This document shows, one piece after another, positions 8,125 to 17,176 of a DNA stretch of 64,000 nt. The stretch is taken from NCBI GenBank assembly GCA_037138055.1, contig JBAXJB010000005.1, forward strand, positions 1 through 64,000. Reading direction: 5' to 3'. The notes below the pieces were generated by a model. It was given only the letters and a program-made list of their open reading frames with translations. It made no database searches and had not been told where the DNA came from. Every line of letters starts with the position of its first letter. Positions within the stretch are counted from its first letter, which is position 1. The position numbers were made by a program, and so were the translations under genes. The DNA comes from CAITNM01 sp037138055. Lineage in GTDB: Bacteria > Pseudomonadota > Alphaproteobacteria > Paracaedibacterales > CAITNM01.

Positions 8125-9558
8125 ATGGCCCAACCTCAGTTGGTCGATCAGGGAGCTGTTGTCGCTTCAGTAGACCGCTTAAGCCCTACTGCTATGCTAA
8201 AAGACCAGTGGAACATGGTCAAAGAGCTAGTAGCAACTGATATTGGTGTGAGCCATAGCAAAAGCTGGATAGAACCGCTTGAACTATTAGGCCTTGATGG
8301 CATGATGCTTGTTCTTGGATCTCCAAATAGCTTTGCAAAAGACTGGGTTGAAAATCATTACTTAGAATCAATGGAAAAATCTTGGAAACAAATCAATATG
8401 GTTATCCAAGGCGTGAAAATTATTATTCACGAAGCATCTGTCACCATTGCGAACACTAACTCTAGCACGATTTCAGCTCAAGTAAGGACTCAAGAAAGTT
8501 TTGATTCATTTGAAAAAGAAGAAGCTGGCACATACACAGGCGCCCCTTTAGACAATCGCTTCACCTTTGAAAATTTCGTGGTTGGAAAACCAAATGAATT
8601 AGCTTATGCAGCAGCGTTACGCGTTGCAGAATCTTCCACACCACAATTTAATCCACTGTTTTTGTATGGCGGAGTTGGGCTTGGTAAAACGCATCTTATG
8701 CATGCAATTGCTTGGAAGATTCGTCAATGTCACCCTGCTCGTAAAGTTATTTATCTATCAGCTGAAAAATTCATGTACCAGTTTGTACGTGCATTACGCT
8801 ACAAAGACATGGTTTCTTTCAAAGACCAATTCAGAGCGGTTGATGTCTTAATGATTGACGATGTGCAATTCATTAGCGGTAAAGATACTACCCAAGAAGA
8901 ATTTTTCCACACATTCAATGCGTTAGTTGATAAAAATCATCAAGTCATTGTGTCTGCTGATAAATCACCATCAGACCTTGAAAATATGGAAGAACGGCTT
9001 AAGTCACGTTTAGGTTGGGGACTTGTTGCTGATATTCACCCTACAACGTATGAATTACGTTTGGGAATTTTACAAGCAAAGTCTGCAGCCTTAGGTGTTA
9101 AAATGCCCAAAGAAGTTTTGGAATTTTTAGCATTTAAAATAACGTCCAACATTCGCGAATTAGAAGGCGCTTTGAATCGTATTCTGGCCCATGCAAGCCT
9201 TGTGGGCAGGTCAATTTCTTTAGACACAACACAAGAAGTTTTACGTGATCTACTTCGCTCTAATGACCAACGCCTAACAGTTGAAGAAATTCAGCGCAAA
9301 GTAGCTGAATACTTTAACATTAAAATGTCAGACATGGTTTCAAATCGTCGCATGCAAAATATTGCCAGACCTCGTCAAATTGCCATGTACATAGCAAAAC
9401 AATTAACCAGCAAATCACTACCTGAAATCGGACGTAAATTTGGCGGACGTGATCATACAACAATTTTACATGCTGTTAGAAAAATTCAAGAATTGAGCGC
9501 AGATGATTTTGATTTTGCTAATGATGTTGAAATTCTAAAACGCAGCTTACAAACATAA
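8125..9558 (+). CDS. dnaA: Chromosomal replication initiator DnaA
   Basis: The 477-residue AAA+ initiator. Domain I covers about residues 20-105, with a short linker to 145. Walker A GGVGLGKT is at 182-189 and Walker B with Asp245-Asp246 in LMIDDVQF. Domain IV carries the DNA-binding signature FGGRDHTTILHAVRKI near 430-450. It is followed by dnaN after 42 bases, the usual dnaA-dnaN pair. Confidence 0.98.
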   Translation: MAQPQLVDQGAVVASVDRLSPTAMLKDQWNMVKELVATDIGVSHSKSWIEPLELLGLDGMMLVLGSPNSFAKDWVENHYLESMEKSWKQINMVIQGVKIIIHEASVTIANTNSSTISAQVRTQESFDSFEKEEAGTYTGAPLDNRFTFENFVVGKPNELAYAAALRVAESSTPQFNPLFLYGGVGLGKTHLMHAIAWKIRQCHPARKVIYLSAEKFMYQFVRALRYKDMVSFKDQFRAVDVLMIDDVQFISGKDTTQEEFFHTFNALVDKNHQVIVSADKSPSDLENMEERLKSRLGWGLVADIHPTTYELRLGILQAKSAALGVKMPKEVLEFLAFKITSNIRELEGALNRILAHASLVGRSISLDTTQEVLRDLLRSNDQRLTVEEIQRKVAEYFNIKMSDMVSNRRMQNIARPRQIAMYIAKQLTSKSLPEIGRKFGGRDHTTILHAVRKIQELSADDFDFANDVEILKRSLQT

Positions 9559-9600
9559 AAATTTACAAAATATAACCTTCGACCAATTTTTGGAGCAATC

Positions 9601-10728
9601 ATGGAACTCACAGTTCAAAAAAACTCATTTTTAAAAGCGTTGTCACACGGACAAAGTATCGTTGAAAAACGTACAACGATTCCAGTTTTAAGTCATGTTT
9701 TGCTTAGCGCAACTCATGCAGGCCTCACATTAACATCAACAGATCTTGATATGGCTTTGGTTGAGACTGTCCCTGCGCAAGTTCGTATCGCAGGACGCAT
9801 ATGCGTTCCTGCGCATCTACTTCATGATATTATTAAGAAACTTCCAGACCTTCCAATTGATATTGAAATTAACCAAGAAACACAGCAATTAAGTGTTAAA
9901 GCTGGACGTTCTCATTTTAACCTTCCAGGACTTGCACCTGAAGATTTCCCTGAAATCACTAGCTCTGTGCTTACTCATCATTTCGACATCGGTGCTAGCG
10001 ATTTCCGCTATATGATTGACCACACAAGGTTTGCTATGTCGACAGATGAAACCCGTTATCATCTAAATGGCATTCATTTTCATCTTTTTGAAGAAGACGG
10101 CATGAAACTACGCGCTGTTGCTAGTGATTTGCATCGATTAGCCTGTGTAAGCATCAATGCGCCTGAAGGATCAGCAGACATGCCTTCAATGATTATTGGC
10201 CGCAAAGCCATTACTGAGATAAGAAAACTATTGGAGGAAGCACCTGAACAAGTAAAAGCAGGGCTTTCGGATAGTCGATTCGAACTTAGCATACAAGGCG
10301 GTCAAAATCGTATGAGTTTTAGCACGCGCCTTGTTGACGGAGAATTTCCAGAATACCAACAAACATTGACTGCAGACATTGAACGCACCGTAAAAGTAAA
10401 CACGCGCGCACTAGCAGATGCTGCTGACCGAGTCAGTACCGTTATCACTGACCGAGATAAAATTCTGCGTATCAATCTCGAAAATCAGCACGCAAAGCTT
10501 TCAGCAATCAGCCAAGAATTAGGCGCTGCTCAAGAAGAAGTTGATGTAGAATCATCTTGCAGTGACCCAATTCAAATTTGTTTCAACGTTCGCTACGTGC
10601 TTGATGTTGCTGGATTAATTAAAGACGAAGAAATGAATATGCATTTAACTTCTCCAGACACACCAATTATTATACGTCCCGCAAACACCAACAACGAAGC
10701 ATACGTTATTATGCCTTTGTTTGCGTAA
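9601..10728 (+). CDS. dnaN: DNA polymerase III beta subunit (sliding clamp)
   Basis: A 375-residue ring clamp that keeps DNA polymerase III on DNA. The three-domain DnaN pattern is clear: LTVQKNSFLKALSHGQSIVEKR at the start is family-typical, RYHLNGIHF is mid-protein, and the end VIMPLFA is close to the family C-terminus. It is cotranscribed with dnaA, and a strong terminator follows 20 bases after the stop. Confidence 0.97.
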   Translation: MELTVQKNSFLKALSHGQSIVEKRTTIPVLSHVLLSATHAGLTLTSTDLDMALVETVPAQVRIAGRICVPAHLLHDIIKKLPDLPIDIEINQETQQLSVKAGRSHFNLPGLAPEDFPEITSSVLTHHFDIGASDFRYMIDHTRFAMSTDETRYHLNGIHFHLFEEDGMKLRAVASDLHRLACVSINAPEGSADMPSMIIGRKAITEIRKLLEEAPEQVKAGLSDSRFELSIQGGQNRMSFSTRLVDGEFPEYQQTLTADIERTVKVNTRALADAADRVSTVITDRDKILRINLENQHAKLSAISQELGAAQEEVDVESSCSDPIQICFNVRYVLDVAGLIKDEEMNMHLTSPDTPIIIRPANTNNEAYVIMPLFA

Positions 10729-10748
10729 GAAAAACTACCATCATATAG

Positions 10749-10780
10749 TTCGGGGGCATAACTCCCCCGAATATCTTTTT
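10749..10780 (+). terminator. Rho-independent terminator of dnaA-dnaN
   Basis: A perfect 8-bp stem TTCGGGGG (10749-10756) / CCCCCGAA (10764-10771) with a 7-base loop is followed by TATCTTTTT. It is one of the few GC-rich stems in the window and is well placed to end the dnaA-dnaN message. Confidence 0.88.
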
Positions 10781-10904
10781 ATACCTTCAAATAACATCAT
10801 TAGATTTTTTCTATAATTAAGCTGTATATATCTCGCTCTTAATATTTAATTAAACAATATAATATATATTTATATTATGAATTGTCTTAAATATATTAAA
10901 AATT
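10781..10904 (+). other. Very AT-rich intergenic tract
   Basis: About 124 bases of almost pure A/T between the dnaN terminator and the next gene. It contains many TATAAT-like hexamers and a TTAA-N7-TTAA element at 10839-10853. It probably holds the promoter of the downstream esterase gene. No DnaA box is visible here. Confidence 0.5.
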
Positions 10905-11693
10905 ATGAATAAAAATACTTTTGTCAAACTATTTTTCTTCATGTTATTCCATGACCTAGGTGGAAGCACCCAAACATACTATGAATTTTTTGACCCACCA
11001 TTTTCACATATAAATGGAAATCATGAAAAAGTTGGAATCGTATTTTTACATGGTCTAGGTGGAAGCGCAGAAAGTTGTAATGAATGGATTGATTTTGCAA
11101 GGAACGAAGGCATACGCCCCTCTTCTTCACAATGTGCAGTATATATTCCTGAAGCAAAAGATCGTTCTTGGTTTGATGTAAATGCCTTGTTACCCGATTT
11201 AATGCATATTTCGAATCCAAAAAATCAAACGCCAGCTAACATTAAGACCCTCTTGGAAAAGATAAAAAACATCGCTCCTCAGCTTCAAAGCTTAAAAGCA
11301 GGCATTAAAGATTTTATGAAACGTGAAGGAATAACAATGAAGAATTTGCATTTCGTTGGCTATTCTCAAGGTGGAATATTAGCGCAAATGCTTGCTTATT
11401 CTTTACCAGACTCTTGCGGAAGTGTGTGTTTTGCTGGTTGCCCATGGGTATGGACTCCTGGTGAAGACATTAAGCTTCCCCATTCAATTTTGATGGCAAT
11501 TAATAATGATGATCCTATCTTTGGAAACATCTATCATTTTTCACGAGATATTTTCAAGAAAAAGGTAGGATCAAAAAAATTTAATACAGCTGTAAAAGAA
11601 GTGATTGAACAAGAAGGCGGTCATAGTATTTCTCAAACTGCAAAAATTGTATGCGCAAAACATTTCAAAGAAATTTTAGGAGTTATTTCATAA
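10905..11693 (+). CDS. Alpha/beta hydrolase (carboxylesterase/phospholipase-like)
   Basis: A 262-residue hydrolase with an oxyanion segment FLHGLGGSAE (48-56), nucleophile elbow GYSQGG with Ser154, candidate acid Asp202/203 and His240 in GGHS. This resembles the abhydrolase_2 carboxylesterase/lysophospholipase group. The N-terminus is hydrophobic (VKLFFFMLF) but not a clear signal peptide. Residues 13-21 (MLFHDLGGS) look like a second copy of the VFLHGLGGS strand 33 residues later, also visible in the DNA. Substrate unknown. It stands alone between dnaN and the atp operon. Confidence 0.85.
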   Translation: MNKNTFVKLFFFMLFHDLGGSTQTYYEFFDPPFSHINGNHEKVGIVFLHGLGGSAESCNEWIDFARNEGIRPSSSQCAVYIPEAKDRSWFDVNALLPDLMHISNPKNQTPANIKTLLEKIKNIAPQLQSLKAGIKDFMKREGITMKNLHFVGYSQGGILAQMLAYSLPDSCGSVCFAGCPWVWTPGEDIKLPHSILMAINNDDPIFGNIYHFSRDIFKKKVGSKKFNTAVKEVIEQEGGHSISQTAKIVCAKHFKEILGVIS

Positions 11694-11750
11694 AGTTGAT
11701 TTATCCAACAAAAATTAAATAACCGCATCTCGCAATTCCCCCTAACATGC

Positions 11751-11759
11751 TGCTATACT
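11751..11759 (+). promoter_or_regulatory. Extended -10 promoter of the atp operon
   Basis: TGCTATACT is an extended -10 element (TG-N-TATACT, hexamer 11754-11759) with no good -35. Transcription would begin near 11766, leaving a leader of about 28 bases to ATG 11794. This argues against the GTG at 11761 as the start of atpH. Confidence 0.55.
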
Positions 11760-11793
11760 GGTGGGTATAAAAGCGTATCATCAAAAAGTAAAT

Positions 11794-12354
11794 ATGCACG
11801 TTCAAAGTGTTCAACTCCGGGTCAGCTTAACGGGACGTTATGCAACTGCCCTATATAAAGAGGCTTCCTCTACAAAGAGTACTGAAGCCATTTTGAATGA
11901 TATAAATACGTTTGATGAGCTTCTAAAAAGCAGTAAAGAACTAGAGCACATTTTAAAAAGTAACTTTTTGCGCGTAAAAGATGCACTTCATATTTTAGAT
12001 GAAGTTGGAAAGCTTATGAATTTTTCCGAATTATTTGTGAATTTTTTAAAGATAATTGTGACTAACAGACGCGGCACTTTTCTACAAAATATTTTCAATG
12101 ATTTTTTAGCTCTTGTTGATATTCAGACTAATACAGTACCCATTCGTATAGAATTTGCACAAATTGAAAAAAGCAATATTAGTGCAATAGAAAGGCTATT
12201 GAAAAAAATGTATCCAGACCAAGCTTACAGATTTGAACATCATCAAGTTCCTGAGCTTTTAGGTGGGTTCAGAGTCTTTATTCGTGAACGTTGTTTAGAC
12301 TATAGTTTAAAAAGTCGCCTAAATCGTCTATCTTACCAACTAAAAGAGGCCTAA
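11794..12354 (+). CDS. atpH: ATP synthase F1 delta subunit
   Basis: A 186-residue peripheral-stalk (OSCP/delta) subunit linking F1 to the b subunits. The N-terminal SLTGRYATALYKEA and C-terminal LLGGFRVFIRERCLDYSLKSRL are typical of the family. The frame is open to a GTG at 11761, but ATG 11794 gives the usual length and lies after the predicted transcription start. First gene of an atpH-A-G-D operon. Confidence 0.94.
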   Translation: MHVQSVQLRVSLTGRYATALYKEASSTKSTEAILNDINTFDELLKSSKELEHILKSNFLRVKDALHILDEVGKLMNFSELFVNFLKIIVTNRRGTFLQNIFNDFLALVDIQTNTVPIRIEFAQIEKSNISAIERLLKKMYPDQAYRFEHHQVPELLGGFRVFIRERCLDYSLKSRLNRLSYQLKEA

Positions 12355-12359
12355 ATTTT

Positions 12360-13922
12360 ATGCAGCATCGCGCTACCGAAATCAGCGATATCATCAGGAA
12401 TACTCTACATCATGCTGATAAGGCTTTTGACAGTTATGAAGTTGGCACAGTCCTTTCTGTTGGTGATGGCATTGCTCGCATCTATGGCTTAGACAATGTT
12501 CAAGCTGGAGAATGGGTTGATATTATTACCAGCGACGGCACACCAGTACGGGGCATTGCAGAAAACCTTGAAGTTGATCATGTAGGCGTGGTGATTGTTG
12601 GTAATGATCAGTTAGTTAAGGAAGGCGACCAAGCACGCAGAACCCACCAGATTGTCAACGTAAGTGTTGGCAAAGGGTTGCTCGGTCGTGTGGTTGATGC
12701 ATTAGGCAATCCCATTGATGATCTTGGCCCATTAGAAGATGTCACATCTACTCCTATCGAACGTAAAGCTCCTGGTATTATCGCCAGAAAATCAGTGCAT
12801 GAACCAATGTTAACTGGAATTACTGCTATTGACGCTTTAGTTCCAATTGGACGCGGGCAACGAGAATTAATTATTGGTGACCGACAAACAGGAAAAACCA
12901 CTATTGCTGTTGACGCGATTTTAAATCAAAGAGAAATCAATAAAGGCCCTGATCCTAAAAAACATTTGTATTGCATTTACGTAGCTATTGGCCAAAAACG
13001 TTCATCAGTCGCGCAATTAGTCAAAACTCTGCAAGACCAAGGTGCTATGGATTACACTATTGTTGTTGCAGCAACGGCTTCTGACCCTGCTCCTTTGCAA
13101 TATCTTGCTCCGTACACTGCTTGTGCCATGGGGGAATATTTTCGCGACAATGGTATGCATGCTCTTATTATTTACGATGATCTTTCCAAACATGCTGTAG
13201 CTTATCGTCAAATGTCTTTGCTGTTACGTCGTCCTCCTGGACGCGAAGCCTATCCAGGCGATGTGTTTTATTTGCATTCACGTCTTTTAGAACGCGCAGC
13301 GAAATTAAGTAATGAATTGGGCGGAGGCTCACTAACAGCGTTGCCAATTATTGAAACACAAGCCGGTGACGTGTCTGCATACATTCCTACAAACGTGATT
13401 TCAATCACCGACGGTCAAATATTTTTAGAAACAGAACTATTTTATCAAGGCATACGCCCAGCAATTAACGTTGGACTTTCCGTTAGCCGTGTTGGGTCTG
13501 CTGCACAAACTAAAGCTATGAAAAATGTTGCTGGTAAAATTAAACTAGAGCTTGCTCAGTACCGAGAAATGTTAGCGTTCTCCCAATTCGCTAGCGATCT
13601 TGATGCAAATACTCAAGCGCTTTTAGCACGCGGCGCAAAACTTACTGAACTGTTAAAGCAAGACCAAAGAAAACCTTATTCGCTAGCACAAGAAGTTGTT
13701 GTGCTGTTTGCAGCTGTTCGTGGCTTTCTTGATAAAGTTCAAGTGGAACGTATTAAAGAATTTCAAAAGGACTATCTGCACCTTCTTGAAACTCAAGAAC
13801 CAGAAATGATGTACGCTATAAATCATACTGGTATTTTAAGCAACGAACACGAAGAAAAATTAAAAACCTTTTTAGATGAATTCCTAAGCCGTTTTGCCCA
13901 TGAGCCTAAAAGAACTACGTAG
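12360..13922 (+). CDS. atpA: ATP synthase F1 alpha subunit
   Basis: The 520-residue regulatory nucleotide-binding subunit of F1. It contains the P-loop GDRQTGKT (about 170-177), LRRPPGREAYPGDVFYLHSR and the signature PAINVGLSVSRVGSAAQ. It is 5 bases after atpH and its 3' end overlaps atpG by 23 bases. Confidence 0.98.
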   Translation: MQHRATEISDIIRNTLHHADKAFDSYEVGTVLSVGDGIARIYGLDNVQAGEWVDIITSDGTPVRGIAENLEVDHVGVVIVGNDQLVKEGDQARRTHQIVNVSVGKGLLGRVVDALGNPIDDLGPLEDVTSTPIERKAPGIIARKSVHEPMLTGITAIDALVPIGRGQRELIIGDRQTGKTTIAVDAILNQREINKGPDPKKHLYCIYVAIGQKRSSVAQLVKTLQDQGAMDYTIVVAATASDPAPLQYLAPYTACAMGEYFRDNGMHALIIYDDLSKHAVAYRQMSLLLRRPPGREAYPGDVFYLHSRLLERAAKLSNELGGGSLTALPIIETQAGDVSAYIPTNVISITDGQIFLETELFYQGIRPAINVGLSVSRVGSAAQTKAMKNVAGKIKLELAQYREMLAFSQFASDLDANTQALLARGAKLTELLKQDQRKPYSLAQEVVVLFAAVRGFLDKVQVERIKEFQKDYLHLLETQEPEMMYAINHTGILSNEHEEKLKTFLDEFLSRFAHEPKRTT

Positions 13923-14742
13923 AAGAATTTCAAGCGTTAAATCAACGCAAAAAATTACAGCTGCCATGAAAATGGTGGCTTCGGCAAAACTACGTCGTTT
14001 GCAGGAACGCGTCCATTTTGGTCATGATTACATTGAACGCTTGAATCTTATTGGTAGTCATTTAGGAAAAGTCAGCCAAGATATTGAAACTGCGTCTCCT
14101 TGGTTAAATGCAGAAGGCGATCAAGATTTAATAATCATTTTTGGTGCAGAAAAAGGCTTATGCGGGAGCTTTCACAGCAACCTTGTGCGTAAAATAAACC
14201 AAGTATTAGAAGAACATTCTAACCCTGAACTGTTAATATTCGGTCCAAAGGCCGCGGATGCATTAAAAGACAAACAAACACAAAATTCAAGTTTTAATAT
14301 CGATTTCACAAAACCGAGTGCGCAAACTTTTTTGAATCTTGCAAAAGCCATTGAGCCATTGAAAAAATCTAAAAAAATCGGCCGAATTCATCTTATTGGG
14401 TCAATTTTTAAAAATATTTTGACACAACAGACATATTCAAAAATTCTTTGTCCTTTTGTATTTGAATCCACACAAATAAACAGTGATACAAATATTTTTG
14501 AACCATCAGCAGACGTATTCTTGCCTCACTTTTTTACACAATATTTAAGTGCGAATCTTCATCAAGCTTGGCTTGAAACTTTAACAGGGGAAATGGCTTC
14601 ACGCATGACTGCTATGGATAATGCGACCAGAAATGCAAAAGATATGCTTAGTGACCTAAGCCTTGAATACAATCGCACGCGTCAAGCACAAATAACCACA
14701 GAACTAACCGAAATTATCGCAGGATCAGAGGGAGCACAATAA
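13900..14742 (+). CDS. atpG: ATP synthase F1 gamma subunit
   Basis: A 280-residue central-shaft subunit. The N-terminal helix SLKELRRRISSVKSTQKITA, with AMKMVASAKLRR after it, and the C-terminal helix with MTAMDNATRNAKDML are the conserved gamma ends. The ATG at 13900 is inside the atpA reading frame end; a TTG two codons upstream is an alternative. The stop overlaps the atpD start (TAATG). Confidence 0.97.
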   Translation: MSLKELRRRISSVKSTQKITAAMKMVASAKLRRLQERVHFGHDYIERLNLIGSHLGKVSQDIETASPWLNAEGDQDLIIIFGAEKGLCGSFHSNLVRKINQVLEEHSNPELLIFGPKAADALKDKQTQNSSFNIDFTKPSAQTFLNLAKAIEPLKKSKKIGRIHLIGSIFKNILTQQTYSKILCPFVFESTQINSDTNIFEPSADVFLPHFFTQYLSANLHQAWLETLTGEMASRMTAMDNATRNAKDMLSDLSLEYNRTRQAQITTELTEIIAGSEGAQ

Positions 14743-16163
14743 TGACCACCCAACACAAAGGATATATCTCACAAATCATGGGGGCTGTTATTGACGTCTA
14801 TTTTGAAGGTTATCTTCCTCCTATTTTAAATGCTCTAGAAATACCCAGAGAAGACAGTGAAACTAAAGGAAAATTAATACTAGAAGTCGCTCAACACCTT
14901 GGTGAAGGAACTGTGCGTACCATTGCTATGGATGCCACTGCAGGACTACATCGCGGTCAAGAAGTTATCGACACAGGCTCTCCCATTTGTGTGCCTGTTG
15001 GCCCAGAAACTTTAGGGCGCATTATGAACGTTATTGGTGAACCAATTGATGAGCGTGGCCCTATAAAAACTAAGCAAGTATCGTCGATCCACCGCAGCGC
15101 CCCTGAATTTATAGAACAGTCACCTGCCACTGAAATTTTAACCACAGGAATTAAGGTTATTGACCTATTAACCCCCTACCCTAAAGGTGGAAAAATTGGC
15201 CTTTTTGGCGGCGCAGGCGTTGGTAAAACTGTTTTAATTATGGAGCTTATTAATAACGTTGCAAAAGCACATGGTGGTTATTCTGTGTTCGCAGGTGTTG
15301 GCGAGCGTACTCGTGAAGGTAATGACCTCTACCATGAAATGATTGATTCTGGCGTGGTTAAGCTGGATGAAGAAGGATCAAAAGCAGCGCTTATTTATGG
15401 ACAGATGAATGAACCACCAGGAGCACGTGCTCGTGTAGCATTATCAGGACTAACAGTCGCTGAATATTTTCGCGATGTTGAAGGAAAAGATGTTTTATTT
15501 TTTATTGATAATATTTTCCGCTTTACCCAAGCTGGTGCTGAAGTTTCAGCTCTATTAGGACGCATGCCATCAGCGGTTGGATACCAACCGACATTATCTA
15601 GTGAAATGGGTGATTTGCAAGAACGAATAACTTCAACGACTAAAGGATCCATTACATCTGTTCAAGCAATATATGTTCCCGCCGATGACTTAACCGACCC
15701 TGCCCCTGCTGCATCTTTTGCTCACTTAGATGCAACCACAGTGTTAAGTAGAAGTATCGCTGAATTAGGTATCTATCCAGCTGTTGACCCGCTTGATTCT
15801 ACATCACGCATTCTATCAGCTGACGTTGTTGGCGAAGAACACTATCAGGTAGCGCGTCATGTGCAAAAAATATTACAAACCTATAAATCATTACAAGATA
15901 TCATCGCCATTCTAGGTATGGATGAATTATCTCCTGAAGATAAATTAACTGTTTCCAGAGCTAGAAAAATTCAACGTTTCCTTTCACAACCATTTTTTGT
16001 GGCAGAGGTGTTTACTGGCTCTCCCGGGAAACTTGTATCATTAGCTGACACTATAAAAGGCTTCAAAGGAATTTGTGATGGAGATTATGACCACATCCCT
16101 GAAAGCAATTTTTACATGATTGGTAACATTGAAGAAGCGTTAGAAAAAGCAAAAGCCGCGTAA
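14742..16163 (+). CDS. atpD: ATP synthase F1 beta subunit
   Basis: The 473-residue catalytic subunit, with P-loop GGAGVGKT, the GERTREGNDLY segment, ALSGLTVAEYFRD and the signature PAVDPLDSTSR. It is the last ATP synthase gene here. The next gene, 16 bases downstream, is an esterase, not the epsilon subunit atpC expected at this place. Confidence 0.98.
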   Translation: MTTQHKGYISQIMGAVIDVYFEGYLPPILNALEIPREDSETKGKLILEVAQHLGEGTVRTIAMDATAGLHRGQEVIDTGSPICVPVGPETLGRIMNVIGEPIDERGPIKTKQVSSIHRSAPEFIEQSPATEILTTGIKVIDLLTPYPKGGKIGLFGGAGVGKTVLIMELINNVAKAHGGYSVFAGVGERTREGNDLYHEMIDSGVVKLDEEGSKAALIYGQMNEPPGARARVALSGLTVAEYFRDVEGKDVLFFIDNIFRFTQAGAEVSALLGRMPSAVGYQPTLSSEMGDLQERITSTTKGSITSVQAIYVPADDLTDPAPAASFAHLDATTVLSRSIAELGIYPAVDPLDSTSRILSADVVGEEHYQVARHVQKILQTYKSLQDIIAILGMDELSPEDKLTVSRARKIQRFLSQPFFVAEVFTGSPGKLVSLADTIKGFKGICDGDYDHIPESNFYMIGNIEEALEKAKAA

Positions 16164-16179
16164 TAGGAAGATAAACGTT

Positions 16180-17082
16180 ATGCTAACACCTGAGACACAA
16201 TTGTTTCTGGAAGGTTTAAAAAATTTAAACCGTCCTCCTATCGATCAAATTCCCGTTGAATTTATGCGTGATCAGTTTGAGACTGTATCTATGTTATATG
16301 GCGGAAGTCGAATTCAAAATGTTTCATATGAAGACAGCATACTTACATTACAAAAAGTGAATCGCCCAGTTAAAATTCGTACTTTTCAGGTTGAAGCACC
16401 GAAAGGGGTAATTTTATATGCGCACGGAGGTGGTTGGATTCAGGGCAGCTTAGATACTCATCATGTTATGTGTCAAAATCTAGCACAGGCAACACGTAGT
16501 AATGTTGTAGCAATTGATTACTCTTTATGCCCTGAGCATGCATATCCAGTTGCATTAAACGAAATTGAGGCCGTATATAAATGGGCTGTTTCCGAACAAT
16601 CCCTTCCCATTAGTGTCGCTGGTGACAGCGCAGGCGCAAATTTAATGGCAGGACTTATAATGCGATTAAACAGCCAACAATTGGCTTTACCCAAAGATTG
16701 TATTTTTTTCTATCCTTTTTTTGATTTAACATGCCAATTGAAGTCACTACAGGAATTTGCTGAGGGCTACATGTTAACTAAACATACAACAGTCCACTGC
16801 AGAAATACTTATTTAAGTAATGACCAAACGTTAGCAGAGCTCCCTGAAGTTTCGCCTTTATGGCAAATGGAAAATATCAAATTTCCACCTTCTTTAATTA
16901 TTGCTGCTGAATATGACCCTCTTCGCGATGATTCAAGAATCGCTAAAGATATATTGAAACAAAAGGGTGCGTTGAAAGGCTATTTAGAAGTACCTGGAGT
17001 CATTCATGGATTTGCGCAATTTCCAGGTTTATTTCCAGAATCAACTAAAGTTTTTGAATGGATTGGCAAGTTTTATAGCTAA
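16180..17082 (+). CDS. Alpha/beta hydrolase, hormone-sensitive-lipase family
   Basis: A 300-residue esterase of the HSL group. It carries the oxyanion motif HGGG (82-85), GDSAG (148-152, Ser150), Asp246 in AEYDPLRDD and His276 in VIHGFAQ, so the triad is complete. No signal peptide is seen. It lies 16 bases after atpD with an AGGAAG site and is probably cotranscribed with the ATP synthase. This position normally holds atpC. The substrate is unknown; short-chain acyl esters are typical for the family. Confidence 0.92.
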   Translation: MLTPETQLFLEGLKNLNRPPIDQIPVEFMRDQFETVSMLYGGSRIQNVSYEDSILTLQKVNRPVKIRTFQVEAPKGVILYAHGGGWIQGSLDTHHVMCQNLAQATRSNVVAIDYSLCPEHAYPVALNEIEAVYKWAVSEQSLPISVAGDSAGANLMAGLIMRLNSQQLALPKDCIFFYPFFDLTCQLKSLQEFAEGYMLTKHTTVHCRNTYLSNDQTLAELPEVSPLWQMENIKFPPSLIIAAEYDPLRDDSRIAKDILKQKGALKGYLEVPGVIHGFAQFPGLFPESTKVFEWIGKFYS

Positions 17083-17120
17083 GAAAACCACTGATATTTT
17101 GTGTAACTAGTCTTAAAAAC

Positions 17121-17149
17121 TTGAATATTTTTGAAAAACCTCCTATACC
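17121..17149 (+). promoter_or_regulatory. Candidate promoter of accA-uppS-cdsA
   Basis: TTGAAT (17121-17126) and TATACC (17144-17149) with a 17-base spacer, 27 bases before the accA ATG. Good spacing and 4-5 of 6 matches in each hexamer. Confidence 0.55.
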
Positions 17150-17176
17150 CTATCTATGGATTGATGATCTACGGCC

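Noticed and set aside
11699..11707. DnaA-like TTATCCAAC before the atp operon
   Set aside because: Only 7 of 9 matches to the consensus and isolated; expected by chance.
13984..13993. CGGCAAA sequence inside atpG as another ftr site
   Set aside because: Single half site within a coding region with no palindrome; chance match.
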